From JAJDGF01 sp031549325 (GTDB taxonomy: Bacteria > Bacillota > Clostridia > Christensenellales > Aristaeellaceae), in NCBI GenBank assembly GCA_031549325.1, contig JAVBQA010000021.1, positions 1 through 14,755 of the forward strand: 14,755 nucleotides of DNA. Direction: 5' to 3'. The notes beneath the pieces are model-generated. The model had not been told where the DNA came from, did no database searches, and saw only the letters and a program-made list of their open reading frames with translations. Positions 1 to 5,842 of this stretch are shown in pieces; within the stretch, counting starts at the first letter, position 1; each line of letters opens with the position of its first letter. The translations under genes and the position numbers were made by a program.

Positions 1-140
1 TATTGGCCCTGCGGCTTTGCGCCGGTCGTCTTTCTGTATCCGTCCTGTGTCTTGCCTGCCCCGCCCTTGTAGCCGCTCTGGGTGAAGCTCCTGCCGTCCT
101 TGCCCGGGCCGCCCTTGCGGCTGTCCTTCTGATAGGCCAT
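1..140 (-). CDS. rlmB: N-terminus of a basic Gly/Lys-rich protein, probably 23S rRNA methyltransferase RlmB (partial)
   Basis: Only the first 46 codons are in the window; the gene runs off the left edge. It starts at ATG 140-138, with a GAGGG Shine-Dalgarno (153-149) eight bases upstream that overlaps the stop of mrnC; the gap between the two genes is 12 bases. The visible residues begin MAYQKDSRKGGPGKDGRSF and stay rich in Lys, Gly, Arg and Gln with almost no hydrophobics, so this part is a disordered basic tail. In many Firmicutes the gene after mrnC is rlmB (yacO), a SpoU/TrmH-family 2'-O-methyltransferase acting on 23S rRNA, and clostridial RlmB proteins often carry such a tail. The name rests on position and composition only, since no catalytic domain is in view. 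Confidence 0.5.
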   Translation of the reverse strand, partial: MAYQKDSRKGGPGKDGRSFTQSGYKGGAGKTQDGYRKTTGAKPQGQ

Positions 141-152
141 GTGTCTTTCCCT

Positions 153-572
153 CTATTCTTGTTCAGCGCCCAGCGCCGCGTTCATCAGCTCGTCCAGGCG
201 CGCCACGCGCCCGCTCAGGTACAAAAATCCGATCAGCGCCTCCAGCGCGGTCGCGCGGTGGTATGCCCTGGGGTCGGCGTTCTTGGGGGGGTGCTGCTTG
301 GCGTTGCGCGCGCGGCGCACCACGTCCTGCTCCCGCTCGTCCAGCAGCGGCTCGACCCTGCCCAGCGCCTGGCTCTGGGCCGCCGCGCACACGAGGCCGC
401 TCGCCGCCTTGTGCAGCGCCTTGGTGTGTCCCCGGTCGCGCATCACGCGGCCCCGGGCGTACAGGTCGTACACCGTGTCCCCGATGTAGGCCAGCTCCAG
501 CGACCCGGGCAGCTGGCCGTTCCCCGGCAGCCCGGGGTTGGCGGAAAACCCGTCCAGCAGATGTTTCTCCAT
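153..572 (-). CDS. mrnC: Mini-ribonuclease III, 23S rRNA 3'/5' end maturation
   Basis: A 139-residue protein with the RNase III catalytic fold but no double-stranded RNA-binding domain, as usual for Mini-III. The sequence LAYIGDTVYDLYARGRV carries the catalytic Asp of the family (IGDxxY/F). Further on, RRARNAKQHPPKNADPRAYHRATALEALIGFLYL is seen in parts and matches the conserved RGRNAK...PKN...Y..ATAFEALIGYL block with its metal-binding Glu. Family members trim 23S rRNA precursor ends in the cytoplasm. I chose ATG 572-570 because it overlaps the rhaB stop (TAATG); a GTG at 590 would add six residues with no family support. There is no clear Shine-Dalgarno, so translation is probably coupled to rhaB. 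In many Firmicutes cysS precedes this gene; here a sugar kinase does. Confidence 0.93.
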   Translation of the reverse strand: MEKHLLDGFSANPGLPGNGQLPGSLELAYIGDTVYDLYARGRVMRDRGHTKALHKAASGLVCAAAQSQALGRVEPLLDEREQDVVRRARNAKQHPPKNADPRAYHRATALEALIGFLYLSGRVARLDELMNAALGAEQE

Positions 573-2053
573 TATTTGACCAGCCCGCACAGCACGTCGT
601 AGGCCGCGTCCCAGCCCGTCCGGTCCGCGCCCGGCTGGTACGCCTCCACCGGGAAGCTGTCGGCCACCACTTTGCGCAGCGCGTGCAAATCCGCGACCGC
701 CCCCAGCGCCATGGCCTGCACCAGCAGAGTGCCGATGGCGGTGCCCTCCGACGGCCCGGCATACACCGTGCGGCCCAGCGCGTCGGCGGTGAACTGGTTC
801 AGCAGCTTGTTCTTGCTGCCGCCGCCCACGATGTGGAAAGCCTCCACCGGGCGCTTCAGCATGTCCTCCTCCAGGCGGATCAGGCCCCAGCGGTATTTCA
901 GCGCCAGGCTCTCATACACAACCCTGGTGATCTGGCCGCGCCCCTTCGGCACGCGCTGGCCGGTTCTCTCGCAGTACTGCTGAACGCGCGCGGGCATATC
1001 GCCCGGCGGGTTGAACAGCGGGTCGTCCACGTCGATCACGGCCAGGAAGGGTTCGGCGGCCTCGGCCATCCTGACCAGCTGCGCGATGTCCACGGCGTCT
1101 TCGCGGCGATCCCACTCGCGCTTGCACTCGGACACGATCCAAAGCCCCATGATGTTCTTCAGCAGGCGCGTGGTGCCGCACAGCCCGCCCTCGTTGGTGT
1201 AGTTGGCCTGCATGACGGACGGGTCGTTCAGCGGCGCATGGATCTCGGTGCCGAGCAGCGACCAGGTGCCTGAGCTCAGGTAGGCGAAGTTGTCCGTCTG
1301 CGCGGGCACGGCGGCCACGGCGGACGCGGTGTCGTGGCTGGCGACCGCGATCACCGGCACGGGTTCCATGCCGACCTCGTCCGCGATTTCCCGCGTCAGC
1401 AGGCCGCGCACGCAGCCCGGCTGCTGAAGGGGACAGAGCAGATGGCCGGGCAGCTTGAACGCGTCAAACACCGGCTTGGACCAGTCCCGCGCGCGCGGGT
1501 CGATCATCTGGCTGGTGGAGGCGATGGTGTATTCGGTGCCCGTCTCGCCGGTCAGGAAGTAGGCGAGCAGGTCGGGCATAAACAGCAGCTTGTCCGCGAT
1601 TTGAAGCGCCGGGTCGTTTTCGTCCCGCATGGCCATCAGCTGGTACAGCGTGTTGAACTCCATGCACGCCAGGCCCGTATGCCTGAACAGCGCTTCCTTC
1701 GGCATGGTCTCCCGGGCCTTCTCGATGTAGCCCACCGTGCGCGCATCGCGGTAGTGCACCGGGATGGAGACCAGGTGCCCCTGCGCGTCGATCAGGCCAA
1801 AGTCCACGCCCCAGGTGTCGATGCCGATCGCGTCGAGCACGATCCCCTGCTTGGCGGCGATGACCAGCGCCGCCTTCATCTCAAAAAAGAAGCGCTGCAC
1901 GTCCCACACGAACCGCCCGCTCAGCATCACCGGGTCGTTGGGGAAGCGGTGCAGGTCGGTCAGCTGGATCTTGCCATCCTTTAGCGTGCCCAGAATCGCG
2001 CGGCCGCTGGACGCGCCAAAGTCAAAGCACAACAGGTTCAGTGTATCTTTCAT
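572..2053 (-). CDS. rhaB: Rhamnulokinase (L-rhamnulose kinase, FGGY family)
   Basis: A 493-residue FGGY-family kinase, close to the usual rhamnulokinase length of about 490. It phosphorylates L-rhamnulose with ATP to L-rhamnulose-1-phosphate in cytoplasmic rhamnose breakdown. Seen in order: the N-terminal phosphate-binding loop DFGASSGR (11-18, the form typical of rhamnulokinases), GIDTWGVDFG (77-86), ASHDTASAV (238-246) with probable catalytic Asp241, SGTWSLLG (261-268) and the C-terminal nucleotide-binding GGGSKN (410-415). Start ATG 2053-2051 follows GGGAGG (2067-2062) eight bases upstream; the reading frame is open further upstream but codes no family sequence. No rhaA, rhaD or transporter gene is in view, so the rest of the pathway must lie elsewhere. 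The stop overlaps the mrnC start by one base. Substrate assignment is good but rests on family motifs. Confidence 0.92.
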   Translation of the reverse strand: MKDTLNLLCFDFGASSGRAILGTLKDGKIQLTDLHRFPNDPVMLSGRFVWDVQRFFFEMKAALVIAAKQGIVLDAIGIDTWGVDFGLIDAQGHLVSIPVHYRDARTVGYIEKARETMPKEALFRHTGLACMEFNTLYQLMAMRDENDPALQIADKLLFMPDLLAYFLTGETGTEYTIASTSQMIDPRARDWSKPVFDAFKLPGHLLCPLQQPGCVRGLLTREIADEVGMEPVPVIAVASHDTASAVAAVPAQTDNFAYLSSGTWSLLGTEIHAPLNDPSVMQANYTNEGGLCGTTRLLKNIMGLWIVSECKREWDRREDAVDIAQLVRMAEAAEPFLAVIDVDDPLFNPPGDMPARVQQYCERTGQRVPKGRGQITRVVYESLALKYRWGLIRLEEDMLKRPVEAFHIVGGGSKNKLLNQFTADALGRTVYAGPSEGTAIGTLLVQAMALGAVADLHALRKVVADSFPVEAYQPGADRTGWDAAYDVLCGLVK

Positions 2054-2113
2054 GGGTGTATCCTCCCGATGTCGATCTTCATACGGCGGCGCACAAACCC
2101 ACCATCTTAGGAT

Positions 2114-2143
2114 AGTATACCAGAACCGGACGGCCCGCTTCAA
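2114..2143 (-). promoter_or_regulatory. Sigma-A-type promoter of rhaB-mrnC
   Basis: On the minus strand, TTGAAG (2143-2138) and TATACT (2119-2114) are separated by 18 bases. Transcription would start near 2107 and give a leader of about 54 bases before the rhaB ATG. A CCGCTT direct repeat (2135-2140 and 2144-2149) overlaps the -35 box and could be an operator half-site pair, but this is inference. No catabolite-response (cre) element was recognised. Confidence 0.6.
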
Positions 2144-2241
2144 CCGCTTTTTGCAAGCACGCGCAAATTCAGCGCCGTATTCCGCAACCCGTCCTGCATG
2201 ATGGATGAATATACTCATAATTGTCACCGCGAAAACAGGAC

Positions 2242-2355
2242 TAATCCACATTGTCCACAGGCTTATCCACAGAAAAACCCAACAAACAGCGGGTTTAGGT
2301 GCGGTTTTCCACATCAAAACGGAAATGTCATCCGAAATGGCCAAAGTTATCCACA
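2242..2355 (+). other. Cluster of five DnaA-box-like sites
   Basis: Five sites on the same strand resemble the DnaA box TTATCCACA: TAATCCACA (2242-2250), TTGTCCACA (2251-2259), TTATCCACA (2263-2271, perfect), TTTTCCACA (2305-2313) and TTATCCACA (2347-2355, perfect). The imperfect ones each differ at one base. The last three start exactly 42 bp apart, about four helical turns, so bound DnaA molecules would face the same side. The sites lie downstream of tsaD and upstream of the rhaB promoter, next to AT-rich DNA. No dnaA, dnaN or rpmH is nearby. The motif matches are seen directly; DnaA binding and any role in initiation or titration are inferred. Confidence 0.75.
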
Positions 2356-2377
2356 GAGTTCGGTACTTTTTTGGACC

Positions 2378-2399
2378 CCCAAAAAAGACCTCAGTCTTT
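2378..2399 (-). terminator. Weak terminator-like hairpin
   Basis: On the minus strand AAAGAC (2399-2394), a TGAG loop and GTCTTT (2389-2384) form a perfect 6-bp stem that continues into a T run (total T6 from 2386 to 2381). It could catch minus-strand transcripts that escape the tsaD terminator before they reach the DnaA-box cluster. The stem has only two G-C pairs, so function is doubtful. Confidence 0.3.
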
Positions 2400-2687
2400 A
2401 GTTTGCCCCATTTTTACGATTAATCGTGCCAATAAGCCCAATTTTTCGCAATTGTTACCAATCCATGTAACTTCTGGCTCGTTTTTTTCAAACATTTGAG
2501 GCTTGACACGCTTTTTTCTCCCGCGCATTGAATTGCATAATTTCTGAAAATCCGTCAAACCGAAACCCAAAAACTTCGGTCTGTTTTACGTAAAATTGGT
2601 CGTTTTCGATGCGAAACTTCCCATTTTTCGTCCATAATTCCTCGAATATGCACCCCAATGCAGCGCCATTTCGCACCAGCCAGTTGC

Positions 2688-2716
2688 AAAAAGCGCCTGT
2701 GTTGTGTCACAAGCGC
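2688..2716 (-). terminator. Intrinsic terminator of tsaD
   Basis: Seventeen bases after the tsaD stop, the minus strand reads GCGCTTGTG (2716-2708), a six-base loop ACACAA, and CACAGGCGC (2701-2693), followed by TTTTT (2692-2688). The nine-pair stem contains one G-U wobble. Strong GC base, short loop and T tract make a typical Rho-independent terminator. Confidence 0.88.
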
Positions 2717-2732
2717 CCTTGGTGAAATCATC

Positions 2733-3749
2733 TTACACCAGCGGGGCCACCGGCCTTGCGTTCAGCGTCAGCCCGGCCCGGTCGCCGCGCAGCATCCGGT
2801 AATACGCCGCGCTGCCGATCATGGCGGCGTTGTCGGTGCACAGGGCCGCCGGCGGCAGGAAGCACTGAATCCCGCGCTTCTGGCAGCGATGCGCGAGCTC
2901 GGATCTGAGCAGGCTGTTGGCCGCCACGCCCCCGGCCACGGCCACCCGCCTGGCCCCGGTGTCCAGCGCGGCCTGGATGGTTCTCCCGGCCAGCGCGTCC
3001 ACCACCGCCCGCCGGAACGAAGCCGCGAAATCCGCCGGATCAATGGCCGTCCCCTGTTGGCGAAGGTTGTGCGCCTGGTTGATGACGGCGGTCTTCAGCC
3101 CGCTGAATGAAAAGTCATAGCGCCCATCCGTGTGCGGTTTCGGGAATGTATAGGCTCTATCATTCCCCGTTTCCGCCAAACGATCCAGCAGCGGACCGCC
3201 GGGATAGGGGATCCCGAGCACCCGCGCCACCTTGTCGAACGCCTCGCCCGCCGCGTCGTCCAGCGTTTGCCCGAGGGAGCGGTATGCGCCGTAGTCCAGC
3301 ACCTGCACGACCTGGCTGTGCCCGCCGGACGCCACCAGGCACACAAACGGCGGCTCCAAATCCGGGTGCGCGATGAAGTTGGCGCTGACGTGACCCTCGA
3401 TGTGGTTCACCGGAATCAGCGGCAGCCCCCTTGCGTACGCGAACGCCTTCGCCCAGGCCACGCCGGTCAGGAGCGCCCCCACCAATCCCGGCCCGTAGGT
3501 CACCGCCACCGCGTCGATCTCTTCCATAGAGAGGTCCGCTTCGGCAAACGCCTGATCCACCAGCGGGTCCAGCGCCATCACGTGCTCGCGCGAAGCGATC
3601 TCGGGCACCACGCCGCCGTACAGCGCGTGCAGCGCGATTTGCGAGGAGATCACGCTGGAGAGCACCTTCCTGCCATCCTCGACGATGGCTGCCGCCGTTT
3701 CGTCGCAGCTGGACTCAATCGCCAGGATTCGGATCTTGTCTTGCTTCAT
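2733..3749 (-). CDS. tsaD: tRNA N6-threonylcarbamoyladenosine transferase subunit TsaD
   Basis: A 338-residue member of the Kae1/TsaD family (formerly gcp), full length. With TsaB and TsaE (not in view) it transfers threonylcarbamoyl to A37 of tRNAs that read ANN codons. Seen in order: IESSCDETAAA (11-21), VTYGPGLVGALLTG (83-96), the metal-binding NHIEGH motif with His116 and His120, LVASGGHSQV (138-147), DDAAGEAFDKVAR (164-176), GGVAANS (273-279) and CTDNAAMIG with Asp306. The start ATG 3749-3747 has an AGAGGA Shine-Dalgarno about five bases upstream and lies inside the last 35 bases of the Lit-like gene, so the two are probably co-transcribed and perhaps coupled. A strong terminator follows. 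Confidence 0.97.
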   Translation of the reverse strand: MKQDKIRILAIESSCDETAAAIVEDGRKVLSSVISSQIALHALYGGVVPEIASREHVMALDPLVDQAFAEADLSMEEIDAVAVTYGPGLVGALLTGVAWAKAFAYARGLPLIPVNHIEGHVSANFIAHPDLEPPFVCLVASGGHSQVVQVLDYGAYRSLGQTLDDAAGEAFDKVARVLGIPYPGGPLLDRLAETGNDRAYTFPKPHTDGRYDFSFSGLKTAVINQAHNLRQQGTAIDPADFAASFRRAVVDALAGRTIQAALDTGARRVAVAGGVAANSLLRSELAHRCQKRGIQCFLPPAALCTDNAAMIGSAAYYRMLRGDRAGLTLNARPVAPLV

Positions 3750-4458
3750 CTGTCCTCTTACCTTTGCTCAGTGGATAGGCCAACAGCGGCAAAACGCCGA
3801 CAAAAATCAGCACGTAACCTGCCCGCAGGCCGATGTCTTCCACGATGCGCTGAAAAAAGCCCTGCGGATACATGCGGATCATCGCATCGGTCGCCGGATT
3901 CAGCAGCCACAGGTCGTTCGTAAAGAACACATGGTGGAATTGAACAAACACCTGCTCAAAATCAAATCGTCCCCAAATGAGCAACAGCAACACCGGAAGC
4001 GCCAGCAGGCCAATGGCGATCAGTCCGCTAAACGCCTCGGCTGGGGACTCACGCCGCTTTTTGCTCCTGCTCCAGAAACTGCCCACAAGAAAGCTGAGCA
4101 AAAACAGAAAGTGGCACGCGGTTTGAATCTGATTCTTCAAACGGAAAAGCGCGGCGACGTCCTTCATGTGCAGCAACTCGCGTTCATTGAAAACAGGCTG
4201 CTTCACGCCGAACATGGTGACCTCTACGTTGTTCAACAGATTTGCATCGCCAAACTCAAGCGCCAATGCGACTCTCTGCTGAACCAGCTGCAGCTCCTCC
4301 CGGCCGACTCCCACGGATTGGTACACATCCAGCTCGGCCTGATATCGGTCGTACATCTCCCAATTCAGCGCGACCGAATCGAAAACCGCCAACAGACATC
4401 CAACCAGAAGAAACAGCATAACCAACGTGCTGAGCGCGAAGCTCAGTTTTCGATTCAC
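3715..4458 (-). CDS. DUF1461 / TIGR01906 integral membrane protein, Lit-like (lipoprotein intramolecular transacylase family)
   Basis: A protein of about 247 residues with four predicted membrane segments (roughly 7-27, 112-129, 145-163, 212-229). It carries the family's conserved pieces: FNERELLHMKDV (90-101, His97) in the first extracytoplasmic stretch, and FHHVFFTNDLWLLNPATD (174-191, His175/His176) before the last segment. Lit enzymes of this family move an acyl chain within the diacylglycerol-modified cysteine of lipoproteins, using two conserved histidines; many family members are uncharacterised, so that activity is only inferred here. The start is uncertain: I chose GTG 4458-4456, which begins the usual short positive tail before segment one; GAGAGG lies 11 bases upstream. 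An in-frame TTG at 4530 would add 24 residues. The 3' end overlaps tsaD by 35 bases. The charged C-tail is probably cytoplasmic. Confidence 0.82.
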   Translation of the reverse strand: MNRKLSFALSTLVMLFLLVGCLLAVFDSVALNWEMYDRYQAELDVYQSVGVGREELQLVQQRVALALEFGDANLLNNVEVTMFGVKQPVFNERELLHMKDVAALFRLKNQIQTACHFLFLLSFLVGSFWSRSKKRRESPAEAFSGLIAIGLLALPVLLLLIWGRFDFEQVFVQFHHVFFTNDLWLLNPATDAMIRMYPQGFFQRIVEDIGLRAGYVLIFVGVLPLLAYPLSKGKRTDEARQDPNPGD

Positions 4459-4493
4459 AGCGCCCACGACCTCTCGTTGTCCATTCAAACTCT

Positions 4494-4549
4494 GGTCTGT
4501 TTCTCGCCCGCTCTCGTTAATAAAGACCAAGGTCTGTTTCTCGTCTGCT
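4494..4549 (-). repeat. Imperfect 19-bp direct repeat upstream of the Lit-like gene
   Basis: GGTCTGTTTCTCG occurs at 4494-4506 and 4531-4543 (plus-strand reading); including the next six bases the copies agree at 17 of 19 positions. They are 37 bp apart. AGACC-AA-GGTCT (4524-4535) makes a small inverted repeat with the second copy. The repeats lie between the prfB terminator and the Lit-like gene, where a promoter and operator would be expected, but no good -35/-10 pair was found. Confidence 0.6.
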
Positions 4550-4550
4550 C

Positions 4551-4586
4551 AAAAACAGGGGCGGATTCAACATCCGCCCACCCTGT
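4551..4586 (-). terminator. Intrinsic terminator of prfB
   Basis: Directly after the prfB stop, the minus strand has GGGCGGAT (4579-4572), loop GTTGA, ATCCGCCC (4566-4559), extended outward by ACAG/CTGT (4586-4583 and 4558-4555) across a three-base bulge, then TTTTT (4555-4551). A long GC-rich stem and T run make this a strong Rho-independent terminator, so the Lit-tsaD pair is likely its own transcription unit. Confidence 0.9.
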
Positions 4587-4587
4587 A

Positions 4588-5689
4588 TTATGCGTACATC
4601 TGCAGGTATGCCGTCACGAAGCCCTCCAGGTCGCCGTCCATCACGGTGTCGATGTCCCCGCGCTCAAACCCGGTGCGCAGATCCTTCACCATCTGGTAGG
4701 GCTGGAACACGTAGGAACGGATCTGGCTGCCCCACTCGATCTTCTTCTGCTCGCCCTTGATGTCGCCCATCTGCTCCTGGCGCTGCTGCTCCCGCAGCTC
4801 GGCCAGCCGGGCGCGCAGCATCCGGAAACAGGTCTCCTTGTTCTGCACCTGGGACCGCTCGTTCTGGCACTGCACCACGATGTTCGTGGACAGGTGCGTG
4901 ATGCGCACGGCCGAGTCCGTCCGGTTGACGTGCTGGCCGCCGGCGCCAGACGCGCGGTAGGTGTCGATTCGGATGTCCTCGTCCCGGATCGCGATGTCCC
5001 CGTCGTCCTCGATGACCGGCGCCACGTCCAGCGACGCAAACGACGTGTGCCGCCGGGCGTTGCTGTCAAACGGCGAGATGCGCACCAGCCGGTGCACGCC
5101 GCGCTCGGACTTGAAATATCCGTAGGCGTAGTCGCCCGCCACCTCAAACGTGACCGACTTGATCCCGGCCTCGTCCCCCGGCAGCAGGTCAAGCTCGCGC
5201 ACCGTAAATCCCATGCGCTCACCAAACCTCGAAAACATGCGGTACAGCATCTGCGTCCAGTCCTGCGCCTCGGTGCCGCCCGCCCCCGCGTGCAGCGCCA
5301 GAATGCAGTTGCACGCATCGTATTCGCCCGTCAGCAGCGTGGCCAGCCGAAGCGACTCCAGCTCGGCTTTCAAAGAACCGACTTCGGTCTTTATTTCGGG
5401 AATCATGCTGCTGTCGTCCGCCTCCTCGGCCAGCTCGATCAGCACCTCCAGGTCGTCCGTCCGCGCGTTCAGCTTTTGAAACTGCTGAATCTTCCGCTCC
5501 GCAGCGTGCGCCTTCTGGTTGACCTTCTGCGCGCGCTCCAGGTCGTCCCAGAACCCCGCGCTCGCCATGTCCTCCTGGTACTCCGCTAGTTGCTCCTCAA
5601 GATGACCCACGTCAAAGTGAGTCACCTGCCTCTGCGATCATCTGCCGGATGGCGATGAGGTCCTGCTTGAAGCCATCGGTTTCGATCAT
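4588..5689 (-). CDS. prfB: Peptide chain release factor 2 (RF2), expressed by programmed +1 frameshift
   Basis: RF2 recognises UGA and UAA and releases the finished protein from the ribosome. The gene is split over two frames: ATG 5689-5687 opens 25 codons (MIETDGFKQDLIAIRQMIAE then AGDSL), stops at UGA 5614-5612, and resumes in the +1 frame at GAC (5613-5611) as DVGHLEEQ. The joined product is 366 residues, and its SPF codon-recognition tripeptide (205-207) and GGQ catalytic motif (250-252) fall at the same numbers as in E. coli RF2. Other family parts seen: FWDD near the start and HAGAGGTEAQDW. The unspliced reading starting at 5625 misses the first domain's start. AAAGGA lies about ten bases before the ATG. 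secA is directly upstream, the standard Firmicutes order; readthrough from secA is the likely source of transcription. A strong terminator follows. Confidence 0.95.
5611..5627 (-). promoter_or_regulatory. prfB programmed +1 frameshift site
   Basis: The minus strand carries AGGTGA (5627-5622, complementary to the anti-Shine-Dalgarno), four bases, then CTT (5617-5615), TGA (5614-5612) and C (5611). This is the classic CUU UGA C slip site: when RF2 is scarce, the slow stop lets the ribosome slip by one base and make RF2. The internal Shine-Dalgarno is one base further from CUU than in the E. coli AGGGGG-UAU-CUU arrangement. Confidence 0.93.
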
Positions 5690-5746
5690 ACTTGTCACAT
5701 CCTTTTATCATAGTCAGGTCCGTGTGGCGCCCCGCCCCACGCCGCG

Positions 5747-5821
5747 CCAAAGGGCATGATGCCCTTTGGAATCCCCAATTGGAGAAAAATGAAAAACCAA
5801 TTCGACGGGAGGAGAGATTCC
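5747..5821. repeat. Nested inverted repeats in the secA-prfB spacer
   Basis: An 11-bp perfect inverted repeat CCAAAGGGCAT/ATGCCCTTTGG (5747-5757 and 5759-5769) has a single central base. Partly overlapping its right edge, GGAATC (5768-5773) pairs with GATTCC (5816-5821), and inside that AATTGG (5777-5782) pairs with CCAATT (5797-5802) around an A-rich loop. In the minus-strand mRNA this would be a two-level stem followed by a strong hairpin. No T run follows in either direction, so it is not a canonical terminator. Possible roles are mRNA processing or stability, or a dispersed palindromic repeat. Confidence 0.75.
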
Positions 5822-5842
5822 GAAGCAAGATCGACGAGGCAG

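Larger units (their letters stand above)
2144..2732. other. Gene-free AT-rich intergenic island between rhaB and tsaD
   Basis: About 590 bases without a convincing gene. It is clearly richer in A and T than the flanking coding DNA, especially from about 2360 to 2650, where runs of five to seven T or A are common. It holds the DnaA-box cluster (2242-2355), a weak hairpin (2384-2399), two perfect 12-bp palindromes (ACGATTAATCGT 2416-2427 and TTTTACGTAAAA 2584-2595), an ACCGAA/TTCGGT inverted repeat (2559-2564 and 2575-2580), three copies of a CCCA(A)TTTTT(A)CG motif, and the tsaD terminator at its right end. Short open frames here lack Shine-Dalgarno sequences and recognisable protein sequence. 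Confidence 0.8.

Noticed and set aside
2242..2355. Firm annotation as chromosomal oriC
   Set aside because: No dnaA, dnaN, rpmH or parAB is in view, genes do not diverge from the cluster, and no DnaA-trio unwinding element was recognised. Reported as a DnaA-box cluster instead.
2488..2676. 62-residue minus-strand open frame in the AT-rich island
   Set aside because: GTG start without a Shine-Dalgarno, no recognisable sequence, and it lies just downstream of the tsaD terminator.
3685..5589. 634-residue plus-strand open frame across tsaD, the Lit-like gene and prfB
   Set aside because: It is antisense to three well-recognised genes, and its sequence is low in family-like features.
5707..5712. 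TATGAT as a -10 box for prfB
   Set aside because: The implied start point would fall at the prfB Shine-Dalgarno and there is no -35 sequence at the right distance.
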